In this document: piece after piece, positions 25,198 through 33,905 of the stretch | Layout of the letters: each line of letters starts with the position of its first letter | Position numbering within the stretch: position 1 is the first letter of the stretch | NCBI GenBank assembly: GCA_964601805.1 | Contig: CAZROW010000011.1 | Coordinates: forward strand, 1 to 56,047 | DNA: 56,047 nucleotides | Direction of reading: 5' to 3' | From: Eutrophocola sp964601805 | GTDB lineage: Bacteria; Pseudomonadota; Gammaproteobacteria; Pseudomonadales; Pseudohongiellaceae | Position numbers and translations under genes: made by a program | Notes under the pieces: generated by a model | Database searches by the model: none | The model's input: the letters and a program-made list of their open reading frames with translations, nothing else | What the model was told of the DNA's origin: nothing

Positions 25198-25797
25198 ATG
25201 AGCAAAGTTCTGGTTTTGTATTACTCGATGTACGGTCATATGGAGATCATGGCCAAGGCCGTTGCCGAAGGGGCAGCCAAAGTGCCTGGCACCGATGTCA
25301 CCATCAAGCGCGTCCCTGAACTGATGCCTGAAGACGCGGCAAAAGCTGCCGGCGTCAAACTTGACCAGGACGCCGACATTGCCGATCCCGGTGAACTGGG
25401 TGACTACGATGCGATTATTTTTGGTTCACCTACCCGGTTTGGCAACATGACCGCCCAGATGCGTAATTTCCTGGACCAGACCGGTGGTCTCTGGTTTGAA
25501 GGCAAACTGGTTGGCAAGGTTGGCAGCGTATTTACATCGACTGCTTCGCAGCACGGTGGCCAGGAAACCACGCTGAACTCCTTCCATACGACCCTGTTCC
25601 ATCATGGCATGATCGTAGTTGGTGTGCCCTACAGCATTCCACAGCTGACCACGATGGATGCTATATGTGGCGGCTCACCCTATGGTGCCTCCACTATCAC
25701 AGGAAGCGATGGCAGCCGCATGCCATCCGAGGACGAACTGGAAATCGCCCGTTTCCAGGGTGAACATGTGGCCAAAATCACGGCCAGGCTTGCCTGA
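25198..25797 (+). CDS. wrbA: NAD(P)H:quinone oxidoreductase, WrbA family flavodoxin
   Basis: A 199-residue WrbA, which reduces quinones by two electrons with FMN and NAD(P)H and so avoids semiquinone radicals. The FMN phosphate loop YYSMYGHMEIMA is at residues 8-19, the second FMN segment is FGSPTRFGNMTAQMRNFLDQTGG, and the third STASQHGGQETT. The family-typical CGGSPYGASTI follows. Length and motifs are normal. The ATG at 25198 has AAGGAG 7 bases upstream. It stands alone, divergent from the hydrolase gene, with a palindromic candidate operator in between; quinone protection would fit an aromatic-degrading cell. Confidence 0.95.
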   Translation: MSKVLVLYYSMYGHMEIMAKAVAEGAAKVPGTDVTIKRVPELMPEDAAKAAGVKLDQDADIADPGELGDYDAIIFGSPTRFGNMTAQMRNFLDQTGGLWFEGKLVGKVGSVFTSTASQHGGQETTLNSFHTTLFHHGMIVVGVPYSIPQLTTMDAICGGSPYGASTITGSDGSRMPSEDELEIARFQGEHVAKITARLA

Positions 25798-25816
25798 TTA
25801 CGGCCTGGTGCGCTAT

Positions 25817-25846
25817 CGGCTTGCCCCTTGTGTTTACGGCAAGCCG
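25817..25846 (+). terminator. Hairpin after wrbA, weak terminator candidate
   Basis: CGGCTTGCC and GGCAAGCCG pair perfectly (9 bp) around a 12-base loop, 19 bases after the wrbA stop. There is no U-tract after it, so it may be a Rho-dependent or RNA-stabilising hairpin rather than an intrinsic terminator. Confidence 0.45.
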
Positions 25847-25957
25847 GGGCGCACATTACAATAGCCGCCCCGTATAGAAGGGGATTTCCGGATCCTGAGA
25901 ACCGGATTTACCCATTGATTACCGTTTTTTTCCCAATTTGGACTGTATCCTGAACGC

Positions 25958-28417
25958 ATGATGACACGTACTGACAAGCTCAATCCCCTGTTACTGATAC
26001 CGGCATTACTGTCCCTGGTTGCTGCCAATCCCCTGGCTGCCCAGCAGGATGCCGCCTATGACGCCATGGCGAACGCCGACCAGCAATGGGAGTTTATTAA
26101 CGAGTATTGCACTGAATGCCACAACTTCGAGGATTATTCAGGCGGCGTTGATTTCACCACCATGTTTGTCGACGAAATTCCACAGCATGCCGAAACCTGG
26201 GAAAAAGCCGTCATGAAACTGCGCGGGCGCATGATGCCCCCGCCGGGACAGGAGACTCCCTCCGAGGAAACCCTGGAAAGCTTTGTCACCTGGCTGGAAT
26301 CCTACCTGGATGAGGCTGCAGAGAAGGATCCTGTCTATCACAGCATGCCGATCCATCGCCTGAACCGGAAGGAATACACCAATGCCATCAGGGACCTCAC
26401 CGGCATTGAGATTGAGCCAGCCGCCATTCTTCCCGAGGATAATTCCCTCGATGGTTTTGACAATATCGCTGAAGCCCTGAATGTCACACCGGCATTTATC
26501 AACCAGTATGTCCTAGCGGCCCGTTCCATCATGGAGCAGGCCATTGGCGACAAGTCCCCGGCCACCGGCAGTACCACCTATTTCCCGGAGGAAGAACTGC
26601 CCATCCGCATGCAGGGCGGCGGTTCCCAGCAGCAACATATCGAAGGCCTCCCGCTGGGTACCCGTGGCGGCATGCTCGTGGAGCACTGGTTCCCGGCCGA
26701 TGGCGAATACGCGGTGAATGTCGGCGATTTCAACCTGTTTGCCTGGATGTTCAATATCGAATTTGAAAACACCATGATTGTCACGGTTGACGGCGAAAAA
26801 GTGTACCAGACAGTCCTGGGCGGCGATGAGGACAGAATCGCCCTGGACCTTGACCAGGCTGCGCCCATGGACGATATCAACGGCCGCACCAAGGATATCC
26901 GTTTCACCACCACAGCAGGGCCACACAATATCGGTGTGACCTTTATCCGCCGTACCTTTGCCGAATCTGACGATCGCCTGGAACCCCCTATTCCCGGTAC
27001 ATTGCAGGACCGAATCCTCTCCATTCCCTCCGTGGAAATCCGGGGACCGTTCAATCCTACCGGCATCAGCATGACGCCGAGCCGGGAAAAGATATTTTCC
27101 TGTTACCCCGAGTCTCCGGCCGAGGAAATGGACTGCGCCCTGGAAATCATTACCGACTTTACTTCGCTGGCCTATCGCCGCCCGCTGACCGACGATGACA
27201 TGACTCCCCTTCTCGATTTTTATGACCAGGGTTATGCCATCGGCGGTTTTGAAGAAGGTGTACGTCGTGCACTGACCCGCGCCCTGGCCAGTCCCAATTT
27301 CCTTTATCGCATCCAGACAGGTCCACAGGACCTGGAGCCTGGTGAGGTTTATGCCCTGGACGACCTGGAACTGGCAACACGGCTCTCATTCTTCCTGTGG
27401 AGCAGCATTCCCGATCGCGAACTGCTCGACCTGGCCATTGCCGGTGAGCTTTCCGACCTGGACACCTTCGATGCACAGATTGAACGCATGATCGCGGATC
27501 CTCGCTCCAGCACCCTGGCTTCCAACTTTGCCTACCAGTGGCTGGAGCTTTCCAAGCTGGATGAAATCAACCCTGATGGCGGCATCTTTCCCTATGCTTT
27601 CGGTGCCGGGGACCTCAGGCCGGATTTCAAGCGTGAGCTTGAACTGTTTATCGACAGCATTATTCGTGAAGACCAAAGTGTGATGGCCTTGCTCACCGCT
27701 GACTACAGTTTCCTGAACGAACGCCTGGCACTGCATTACGGTATTCGTAACGTCAAGGGCAACCGTTTCCGTCGGGTCGAGCTGGCCGACTCCTCGCGCT
27801 GGGGATTGCTGGGTAAAGGCGGCATCCTGATGTCAGCAGCCTATCCCAACAGGACCTCACCGGTATTACGCGGTGCCTGGATTCTTGAAAACATCATGGG
27901 AACTCCGCCTCCCGTGCCGCCACCCGATGTGGAAGACCTGGCGGAAAATGAAGTGGGTAAACCCGCTACCACCGTGCGCGAAAGACTTGAGCAGCACCGC
28001 CAGAACCCCACCTGCTTCGCCTGCCATGCTGTGATGGACCCGCTGGGCTTTGCCCTGGAAAATTTTGATGCCGTGGGACACTGGCGCAATATCGACAGGT
28101 ATTCCCGCGACCCGATAGATGCTTCGGGAGTCCTGCCCAGTGGCGAACCGGTAGACGGGCCCGATGATTTGCGCAAGGCCCTGACTGAAGATCCCTCCAT
28201 GTTTGCACGCACCGTGACCACCCGTCTGCTGACCTACGCACTGGGACGTCCCGTGGAAGCTGTGGACATGCCCCAGGTCAGGGAACTGGTCCGGCAGGCA
28301 GCACAGGATGACTACCGCTTTTCATCACTCATCAAGGGTATCGCCAACAGTGAAGCCTTTCGCTACAGCGTGGTCCCTGGTGCCTCGGATGATGGACACA
28401 TGGTCGCTGACAACTGA
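25958..28417 (+). CDS. DUF1592/DUF1588-type dihaem c protein (planctomycete-type cytochrome module)
   Basis: An 819-residue secreted protein. A signal peptide (LLLIPALLSLVAANPLAAQ) is followed by a cytochrome c-like motif CTECH (residues 51-55), then DUF1587 (HRLNRKEYTNAIRDLTGI), a beta-rich carbohydrate-module-like part (about 195-345), DUF1595 (LAYRRPLTDDDM), DUF1592 (RALTRALASPNFLYRIQ and LATRLSFFLWSSIPD), DUF1588 (YPNRTSPVLRGAWILENIMG) and DUF1585 at the end. A second haem motif CFACH lies at 686-690 (CHAVMDPLGFALENFDAVG). The architecture is typical of planctomycetes, where it is usually paired with a DUF1552 protein; no partner follows here. The function is unknown; periplasmic redox or polymer-degradation roles are proposed by context only. 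Confidence 0.9.
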   Translation: MMTRTDKLNPLLLIPALLSLVAANPLAAQQDAAYDAMANADQQWEFINEYCTECHNFEDYSGGVDFTTMFVDEIPQHAETWEKAVMKLRGRMMPPPGQETPSEETLESFVTWLESYLDEAAEKDPVYHSMPIHRLNRKEYTNAIRDLTGIEIEPAAILPEDNSLDGFDNIAEALNVTPAFINQYVLAARSIMEQAIGDKSPATGSTTYFPEEELPIRMQGGGSQQQHIEGLPLGTRGGMLVEHWFPADGEYAVNVGDFNLFAWMFNIEFENTMIVTVDGEKVYQTVLGGDEDRIALDLDQAAPMDDINGRTKDIRFTTTAGPHNIGVTFIRRTFAESDDRLEPPIPGTLQDRILSIPSVEIRGPFNPTGISMTPSREKIFSCYPESPAEEMDCALEIITDFTSLAYRRPLTDDDMTPLLDFYDQGYAIGGFEEGVRRALTRALASPNFLYRIQTGPQDLEPGEVYALDDLELATRLSFFLWSSIPDRELLDLAIAGELSDLDTFDAQIERMIADPRSSTLASNFAYQWLELSKLDEINPDGGIFPYAFGAGDLRPDFKRELELFIDSIIREDQSVMALLTADYSFLNERLALHYGIRNVKGNRFRRVELADSSRWGLLGKGGILMSAAYPNRTSPVLRGAWILENIMGTPPPVPPPDVEDLAENEVGKPATTVRERLEQHRQNPTCFACHAVMDPLGFALENFDAVGHWRNIDRYSRDPIDASGVLPSGEPVDGPDDLRKALTEDPSMFARTVTTRLLTYALGRPVEAVDMPQVRELVRQAAQDDYRFSSLIKGIANSEAFRYSVVPGASDDGHMVADN

Positions 28418-28435
28418 TTTCTTCCCGAACGACGA

Positions 28436-28470
28436 GAAAAGCCCGGAGAGCAATCCCCGGGCTTTTTTTT
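28436..28470 (+). terminator. Rho-independent terminator of the DUF1592 gene
   Basis: AGCCCGG and CCGGGCT pair around a short loop, preceded by an A-run and followed by eight T. It is 18 bases after the stop codon at 28417. Confidence 0.88.
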
Positions 28471-28601
28471 GCCTAAAATTTTCATCCGGCATTTACATCT
28501 GCCAGGTCCTATGACAACATTATTTCGGTTATCGAAATTTTTTTCGCTTTTTTGGTCAGGAAAAAGGTTTCACTTCCTGGCATGACACGCACCGTCTTCC
28601 C

Positions 28602-28648
28602 CTATTGGTGTCTTACCTGTATCTGGTTGTTAGGTAAGGCGCCAATAG
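28602..28648 (+). ncRNA. Candidate structured RNA: 17-bp stem-loop
   Basis: Left arm 28602-28618 (CTATTGGTGTCTTACCT) and right arm 28632-28648 (AGGTAAGGCGCCAATAG) pair over all 17 positions in a plus-strand RNA, with two G-U pairs and a 13-base loop. On the minus strand the two wobble pairs become A-C mismatches, which favours a plus-strand RNA. No U-tract follows, so it is not a simple terminator. The type is assigned tentatively; it could also be a protein-binding palindrome. Confidence 0.4.
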
Positions 28649-28740
28649 CCTAATACACTATCCCGGCTGGATGTTCGGCTCCAGGATTTCGACAGCAGCC
28701 AGGCAAACAGAATTCTGCAAGTCACTGCCGGAATTCAGGC

Positions 28741-28777
28741 ATAAAAAAAGCCGGTTTTTAAACCGGCTTTTTTTATG
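28741..28777. terminator. Bidirectional rho-independent terminator
   Basis: A-run, AGCCGGTTT, a TTA loop, AAACCGGCT and a T-run form a near-perfect hairpin. On the minus strand it lies 43 bases beyond the stop of the LeuA-like gene; on the plus strand it could end a transcript carrying the 28602-28648 hairpin. Confidence 0.9.
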
Positions 28778-28819
28778 CCTTCGGTGCATTTTTACAATGC
28801 CGCTGTTTGAATGACCCTC

Positions 28820-30025
28820 TCAGAGGACATTGCTCACGATGGTCTTGAACTCATCCTCGGAGATGATGGTTTTCTTCTGGATTCCCAGGGCTTTTACCTG
28901 TGACAGGATTTCAGCAACGGCTTCATCGCTGTAATCCTTGATTCCCATCTGCTCCAGGGAATAGGTCACAGAACGTTTGCCGCTCTTTTTACCCAGGACA
29001 ATGTCTCCATGACGCCCGGTCAGGGCAGGATGGGTACCGAACATGGCCAGTGGTTCTTCCAGTACCAGGTCAACACCAATACCGGATTCACGGGTAAAGT
29101 TGCGGGAACCGCCCACAGGCTTGTTGGCTGCAATGGGGATATTGCTGATCCTGGACACCAGTTCAAACAGCTCCGGGAATTTCTTCATGTCGTAATCCAT
29201 CTTGATGCCATAGAGCACATCCAGGGCCAGTACCAGCTCTTCCATGGCAGCATTGCCCGTTCTTTCGCCCAGCCCGTTAACACAGGAGTGAACAACTGTG
29301 GCGCCGGCCTCAACACCGGCAAGCTCGGTGGCTACACCCATGCCAAAGTCATTGTGCGTATGCACTTCAACCGGCAGGTTTGTCAGGCCCTTGACCTTGC
29401 GGACCAGGTACTTGATGGCTTCCGGCAGCGCACAGCCCATGGTGTCTACCACACCGACAGAGTCCGGTGGACAGTTGTCCATCACCGCATTGAGCAGGTT
29501 TTCCAGGTCCTCTTCGCGGGCGCGGGTGGTGTCATAGGGGAAAAATACCGTGTGCAGGCCATGATCCTTGGCGTACTTGATGATCGGGGCACTCTTCTTG
29601 TAAACGTCTTCCCAGGTCCACTTGAACTGGTATTTCAGTTTCGGATAACCGATGGGCACTTCAATGATCACACCGTCCGCGCCGCACTCGATGGCAGAAT
29701 CAATATCTGACTCCATGGCCCGGGCAAAGGTATAAATCTTGGATTTCAGGCCCAGGGAGCAAATCTGCTTGATGGCCTTGTAGTCATCCGGTGAAACCGC
29801 GGGCATTCCCGCCTCAATACGGTCAACACCGACTTCAGCCATTTTCTCGGCAATGGCGATCTTGTCTTCCGGGCTGAATACCACGCCGGGTGTCTGTTCA
29901 CCGTCGCGCAGGGTCGCATCATGGATTTCCACTTTTTCGGGAAGGTCAAACTTGGATGTCACCTCGTCAATCACGTTATAGGGACTTACCCACCACTCAC
30001 CTTCTTTGAAATATTCAGCTGTCAT
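28820..30025 (-). CDS. LeuA/NifV-like acyl-transferase of the DRE-TIM family (isopropylmalate/homocitrate synthase-like)
   Basis: A 401-residue enzyme of the DRE-TIM metallolyase superfamily, which condenses a 2-oxo acid with an acyl-CoA or does the reverse. The signature HDATLRDGEQTPGVVFSPEDK is at residues 35-55; metal-ligand His residues sit in VEVHTHNDFGMG and the conserved loop is VNGLGERTGNAAMEE. The C-terminal allosteric domain of LeuA is absent, so it is closer in layout to homocitrate synthase (NifV). An insertion, YPKLKYQFKWTWEDV, is unusual. No nif or lysine genes are near. The ATG at 30025 has AAGGT 7 bases upstream. It is divergent from the MetE-like gene across a 226-base interval, suggesting a shared pathway. 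Confidence 0.8.
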   Translation of the reverse strand: MTAEYFKEGEWWVSPYNVIDEVTSKFDLPEKVEIHDATLRDGEQTPGVVFSPEDKIAIAEKMAEVGVDRIEAGMPAVSPDDYKAIKQICSLGLKSKIYTFARAMESDIDSAIECGADGVIIEVPIGYPKLKYQFKWTWEDVYKKSAPIIKYAKDHGLHTVFFPYDTTRAREEDLENLLNAVMDNCPPDSVGVVDTMGCALPEAIKYLVRKVKGLTNLPVEVHTHNDFGMGVATELAGVEAGATVVHSCVNGLGERTGNAAMEELVLALDVLYGIKMDYDMKKFPELFELVSRISNIPIAANKPVGGSRNFTRESGIGVDLVLEEPLAMFGTHPALTGRHGDIVLGKKSGKRSVTYSLEQMGIKDYSDEAVAEILSQVKALGIQKKTIISEDEFKTIVSNVL

Positions 30026-30251
30026 GTTTTTACCTTTACACCTTTGAATGTAGTCTTGCGTGTCGTCTTGTTTTACAGAATGTCTCGCATTGTCCGAAAC
30101 GGCGCCCAGAATAATTGCAGGCCCCGGTCCAGTCAATGAGTCAGACCCGTAGGTCGAGGGGGGGCATTATAATACAGATTGGCACCGGTGGCCTTTATCG
30201 TTGCTTTCAGTATAATCCGGGGCTTCTTTCAAGGGAGATTACAACAAGATT

Positions 30252-31280
30252 ATGACTAAAATCCGCACAGCCCTCGTTGGCAGCTACGCCCAGCCTGAAT
30301 GGCTGATAGACCGTGAAGCCCTTCGCAACCGCCTGCCCGCCCGCATTCTCACCGGTGACATGTGGAGAGTTTCCAAAGATTTACTCCAGGAAGCCCAGGA
30401 TGATGCCGTTTTGAGCATTCTGGAAGACCAGGAGCTCGCTGGCATCGATATTGTCACTGATGGCGAAGTCCGTCGTGAAAGCTATTCTGCCCCGTTGGCC
30501 AACGCCCCGGAAGGTATTGACAGGGAAAAGGTTGAAACCCTGATTGGCCGTGCCGGCAAACCCAACAAGGTTCCCCTGATCAGCGGGCCGTTAAAAAGAG
30601 TTTCCCCGGTACATGTCGACGATGTGAAATTCCTGCGTGCACATACGGACAAAACCGTGAAAATCACTATTCCCGGGCCATTCACGCTCTCCCAGCTGGC
30701 CGTAAGCCAGTACTACAAAACACCGGAAGAAGTCGCCATGGCCTATGCGGAGGTGGTGAACGAGGAAATGCGTGACCTGTTTGCTGCCGGTGCCGACATC
30801 GTACAGTTCGATGAGCCTTACCTGCAGGCACGTTATGACGACGCCAAGGAATACGGTGCCAAGGCCATCAACAAGGCCCTGGAGGGTATTGAAGGCACTA
30901 CTGCCCTGCACGTGTGCTTTGGTTATGCTGCCATGGTCTCAGACAAATCCGGTGACGGTTATTCCTGCCTGCCGCTGGTCAGCGACATCAATGTGGACCA
31001 GGTGTCCATTGAAGCTGCTCAACCAGACCTGGACCTGGGTGCAGCGCTGAATGCCCTGCCAGGAAAAACCATCATGGTCGGTGTACTCGATCTGGGTGAT
31101 GAAACTCCGGAAACCCCGGAAATTGTGGCCGACCGCCTGCGTGCGGCGCTGGAATTCCTGCCACCTGAGCGGATCATTGCCGCACCTGACTGTGGCATGA
31201 AATACCTGCCACGTGAATCTGCCCGGGCCAAACTGAAAGCCCTTAGCGCTGGTGCGGCCATCGTGAATGCCGAACTGTAG
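30252..31280 (+). CDS. Core MetE-like methyltransferase (cobalamin-independent methionine synthase family)
   Basis: A 342-residue protein corresponding to the C-terminal catalytic barrel of MetE only. All four zinc ligands of MetE have counterparts: His220 and Cys222 (ALHVCFGY), Glu254 (VSIEAAQ) and Cys314 (AAPDCGMKYL). IVQFDEPYLQ and ITIPGPFTLSQLA are further family motifs. True MetE (about 750 residues) also has an N-terminal folate domain that is missing here, so the methyl donor or thiol acceptor may differ; core-MetE proteins elsewhere take methyl groups from methylcobalamin or act as specialised thiol methyltransferases. The reaction here is open. It is followed by its own terminator. 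Confidence 0.82.
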   Translation: MTKIRTALVGSYAQPEWLIDREALRNRLPARILTGDMWRVSKDLLQEAQDDAVLSILEDQELAGIDIVTDGEVRRESYSAPLANAPEGIDREKVETLIGRAGKPNKVPLISGPLKRVSPVHVDDVKFLRAHTDKTVKITIPGPFTLSQLAVSQYYKTPEEVAMAYAEVVNEEMRDLFAAGADIVQFDEPYLQARYDDAKEYGAKAINKALEGIEGTTALHVCFGYAAMVSDKSGDGYSCLPLVSDINVDQVSIEAAQPDLDLGAALNALPGKTIMVGVLDLGDETPETPEIVADRLRAALEFLPPERIIAAPDCGMKYLPRESARAKLKALSAGAAIVNAEL

Positions 31281-31309
31281 CTTTCAGCTACTGTCATTCA
31301 GCAATCCAT

Positions 31310-31348
31310 AAAAAAACCGGAGCGGCCAGGCCACTCCGGTTTTTTTTG
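31310..31348. terminator. Bidirectional rho-independent terminator
   Basis: ACCGGAGCGGCC and GGCCACTCCGGT form a hairpin flanked by an A-run and an eight-T run. It separates the convergent MetE-like (plus) and IclR (minus) genes and can serve both. Confidence 0.9.
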
Positions 31349-31361
31349 TATGTTTGCAAAG

Positions 31362-32168
31362 TCAGGAAATGATGGAATGCGCCAGCATCGGGCAACGCCG
31401 CAGTTCAAACTCGATGTCCTTGGCAGCTTCCGTGAGCAAGGGCACAACGGTTTCAATCATCTCCTCCTGGGGCAGGCGTGCCGATGCCGTGGAACAGGAA
31501 ATGGAGGCAATAACCCGGTTTTCTTCGTTGAATACAGGCACCCCTACTGAAACCACGCCAAAATCCAGTTCACCATCGGTGGCAGAAAACCGGTTTTTCT
31601 TGACGCTGGCCAGGATGCTCTTGAGCTCCTTCTTGGAAGTCACTGTTTTTTCAGTGAGTGGTTCCAGCTTCACCTTGCGCAGGTAGTCTTCGATCTCATC
31701 TTTTTCTTCAAAAGCCAGGATGGCACGTCCGGCCGATGTCGCATAGGCTGGGAACCGGGTGCCCACACCGGCCACAATCCGGGTCAACTGTTTCGTGGAG
31801 ACATAAACCAGGAACAGGATATCCCTGTCGGACAGGACCCCCAGGGCGACACTGTTCCCTGTCAGATCCCTGACACGCTGCATCGCCGGCCTGGCCACTT
31901 CTTCCAGGTTCATGGATTCGATATAGGCAGAACCAAGACGAAAGACCGCTGGCCTCAACAGGAAGAGCTTGTCTTTTTTGCCCACATAACCCAAATGTTG
32001 CAGCGTGTTCAGGCAGCGTCGCACAACAGCCGGGTTCAACCCGGTCTGGATAGCAAGCTCGCTCAGGGTCATTTCCGGTTTCTCACGGCTGAATGCCCTC
32101 AACACCGCCAGGCCACGTGCCAATGAATTCAGGTATTCACCGTCATTTCTTGGATTTTTTTCGACCAT
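31362..32168 (-). CDS. IclR family transcriptional regulator
   Basis: A 268-residue regulator. The N-terminal winged helix-turn-helix is LARGLAVLRAFSREKPEMTLSELAIQTGLNPAVVRRCLNTLQHLG (residues ~13-57) and the C-terminal effector domain starts near 85 (LEEVARPAMQRVRDLTGNSVALG) with the FPAYATSAGRAILAF block. The spacing and the LRAFS opening resemble the PcaR/PcaU/PobR subgroup that controls aromatic acid catabolism. I chose ATG 32168 (MVEKNPRNDGEYLNSLARG); an upstream in-frame start would overlap the methyltransferase gene. It lies 34 bases downstream of that gene on the same strand. Confidence 0.88.
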   Translation of the reverse strand: MVEKNPRNDGEYLNSLARGLAVLRAFSREKPEMTLSELAIQTGLNPAVVRRCLNTLQHLGYVGKKDKLFLLRPAVFRLGSAYIESMNLEEVARPAMQRVRDLTGNSVALGVLSDRDILFLVYVSTKQLTRIVAGVGTRFPAYATSAGRAILAFEEKDEIEDYLRKVKLEPLTEKTVTSKKELKSILASVKKNRFSATDGELDFGVVSVGVPVFNEENRVIASISCSTASARLPQEEMIETVVPLLTEAAKDIEFELRRCPMLAHSIIS

Positions 32169-32202
32169 GTTTATTATTTCCCGGAATATTGGACGCCCGC
32201 TA

Positions 32203-33222
32203 TCAGGCCGGCTTTTCAGCACTGACGATAGAGTAATAACCGTATGTATTCACACTGCTGATATTGGTGAAACCGGCTGAAGACAGAATGTCATGTAAGT
32301 CCGGCAAGGTAAACTGCTGACCCCTGGTACCAATGGCCATCAACAGGGAAAAGGCAATAGCCGGATAAGGTGACTTGCCCCCATCATTGAGCAGCATTTC
32401 ATGCAACATGATTTTGCCGCCCGGCTCCAGCGCCTCGAAACTGCTCTTGGCCAGTTCACGGCATGTATCAAAGCTCCAGTCATGGAAAATATTGGAAAAG
32501 AAATGCATGTCATAACCTGTCGGCCACTTTTCACGAAACATATCCACCGTGACGGTATCGATCCTGTCGCTCAGGTTTTCTTTTGCCACGTATTCCTCTG
32601 CCAACTCACAGATGGCGGGCAGTTCCATCACGGTGCAGGAAACAGACGGCATGGCCTGGGCCATGGCAATGGCAAAACAGCCTGAACCACCGCCAACATC
32701 CAGCACCCTGCTGACACCGCCGAAATCTCCTGTGCGGGTCATACCCTGGGCTGCCGCCATGGAATGACTATGCATGAAGGCCGTAATCTCCTTGGCCATA
32801 TCCTTTTTAACCTGGCCGCTTTCCCAGCTTTCCGCCGGGCGATCCTTGCCATCATGTTCATTCTTTTTGCCCGTGACGGCCTCAACCAGCAACTGGTGTC
32901 GCGTCATCATGCGCCCTTCCCGACGAAACACACCGCTCCAGCAATAAGGGCTGTCTTCCAACAGGTAATACCTGGCCTGGGCAGAGAGTTGCCAGGCACC
33001 ATCAATGAACTTCATGAATCCCAGGTGGCCAAGTACCGGCAACAATGCCTTGAGCGTTCTTTCTTCAAATCCCAGCCGCTCAGCCAGCCCTGAAGCTGAA
33101 GCAGGCGCCTTTTCCAGTGATTCGAAAATACCCAGTTCCAGTGATGCTGAAATGGCAGGCACATTCAGCATCGTCATCCAGGCATCCCAGATACCCGTAT
33201 CATCAACAACAGGAAGCTCCAT
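32203..33222 (-). CDS. SAM-dependent O-methyltransferase with dimerisation winged helix
   Basis: A 339-residue enzyme of the methyltransferase_2 type (plant caffeate/hydroxyneurosporene O-methyltransferase group). An N-terminal dimerisation winged-helix domain (MLNVPAISASLELGIFESL, GLAERLGFEERTLKALLPVLGHLGF) precedes a Rossmann domain with SAM motif I VLDVGGGSGCFAIAMAQ. FSNIFHDWSFDTCRELAKSSFEAL and GGKIMLHEMLLNDGG complete the family pattern, including the catalytic-type His of FHDW. The acceptor is unknown; DMSP-pathway methyltransferases have a similar layout but I cannot assign that role. ATG 33222 has AGGGA 10 bases upstream. The gene is probably co-transcribed with the IclR regulator. 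Confidence 0.85.
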   Translation of the reverse strand: MELPVVDDTGIWDAWMTMLNVPAISASLELGIFESLEKAPASASGLAERLGFEERTLKALLPVLGHLGFMKFIDGAWQLSAQARYYLLEDSPYCWSGVFRREGRMMTRHQLLVEAVTGKKNEHDGKDRPAESWESGQVKKDMAKEITAFMHSHSMAAAQGMTRTGDFGGVSRVLDVGGGSGCFAIAMAQAMPSVSCTVMELPAICELAEEYVAKENLSDRIDTVTVDMFREKWPTGYDMHFFSNIFHDWSFDTCRELAKSSFEALEPGGKIMLHEMLLNDGGKSPYPAIAFSLLMAIGTRGQQFTLPDLHDILSSAGFTNISSVNTYGYYSIVSAEKPA

Positions 33223-33377
33223 AGTTCTCAATTCCCTAACAAAAAATCAGGACAAGACTCTACTGCGTCTCGGTCAAGAAATAAACCATTCTTGCGTTTC
33301 CTGCATGTTATTATCAACTCGCAAAGGCGACTGCCTGACCATGAATAAACTCATTATCAAAGAAAGGCCAAAAGACG

Positions 33378-33839
33378 ATGATAGAACCCGGTTATGAATT
33401 TATTTTTGCCGCTGAAGGCAAGTTGGCTGACCCCATCCAGTTTGGGGAAACGTATGAAGGCCCCAGGCGCATGATACCTATCCTGGACGGCACGTTTGAA
33501 GGGCCGGATATCCGTGGCACTTTCATGCCTACCGGCGCAGCAGACTGGCAACACACCCGTAATGATGGCGTCACCCAGGCCGAGGCAACCTATGCCATCC
33601 AGACCGACGACGGCGTCATCATTCAGGTGGAGAATTATGGCCTGCGCTTCGGCAAGGACGAGGTCATGAAGCGTCTGGCAGCCGGTGAGGATGTTGATCC
33701 TTCCGAGTACTACTTCCGGACCAATCCGCGTTTCAAGGCTCCCGCGGGAAAATATGAGTGGCTTAACAAGGGGATTTTTATTGGGACAGGTGCCCGCTAT
33801 GCCAATTCAATCAGGCTCTGGTTTTTCAAGGTGACCTGA
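33378..33839 (+). CDS. DUF3237 (UPF0311) family protein
   Basis: A 153-residue protein matching DUF3237: EFIFAAEGKLADPIQFGETYEGPRRMIPILDGTFEGPDIRGTFMPTGAADWQ is compressed here to its key points, a G-G-x-F/x-G-x-x-x-P-x-G-A-D-W core at residues ~35-57, then IQTDDGVIIQVENYGLR and YYFRTNPRFKAPAGKYEWLN. The family is a small beta-barrel of unknown function, often found with aromatic or steroid degradation genes. The start codon is ATG 33378 with only a weak ribosome site (AAAGG). It is divergent from the O-methyltransferase gene and followed by a VOC gene. Confidence 0.85.
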   Translation: MIEPGYEFIFAAEGKLADPIQFGETYEGPRRMIPILDGTFEGPDIRGTFMPTGAADWQHTRNDGVTQAEATYAIQTDDGVIIQVENYGLRFGKDEVMKRLAAGEDVDPSEYYFRTNPRFKAPAGKYEWLNKGIFIGTGARYANSIRLWFFKVT

Positions 33840-33905
33840 GACACGTTCGCCCGGCAATGAAGCACTATTCGACTATCCCTTTTCAACTTCTCAAAAGGTA
33901 CAGGT

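Larger units (their letters stand above)
28471..28819. other. Intergenic region with an unexplained hairpin and a terminator
   Basis: No protein gene is visible in these 350 bases. It contains a 17-bp stem-loop at 28602-28648 and an intrinsic terminator at 28741-28777, both listed separately. A plus-strand small RNA spanning both is possible, but no promoter is obvious. Confidence 0.6.

Noticed and set aside
29009..29710. 233-residue plus-strand open frame opposite the LeuA-like gene
   Set aside because: Shadow of a well-conserved gene; no family features or ribosome site.
31362..33222. O-methyltransferase considered as a DMSP-synthesis (DsyB-type) enzyme
   Set aside because: The general layout is similar, but no residue-level feature visible here supports that substrate over other O-methyl acceptors.
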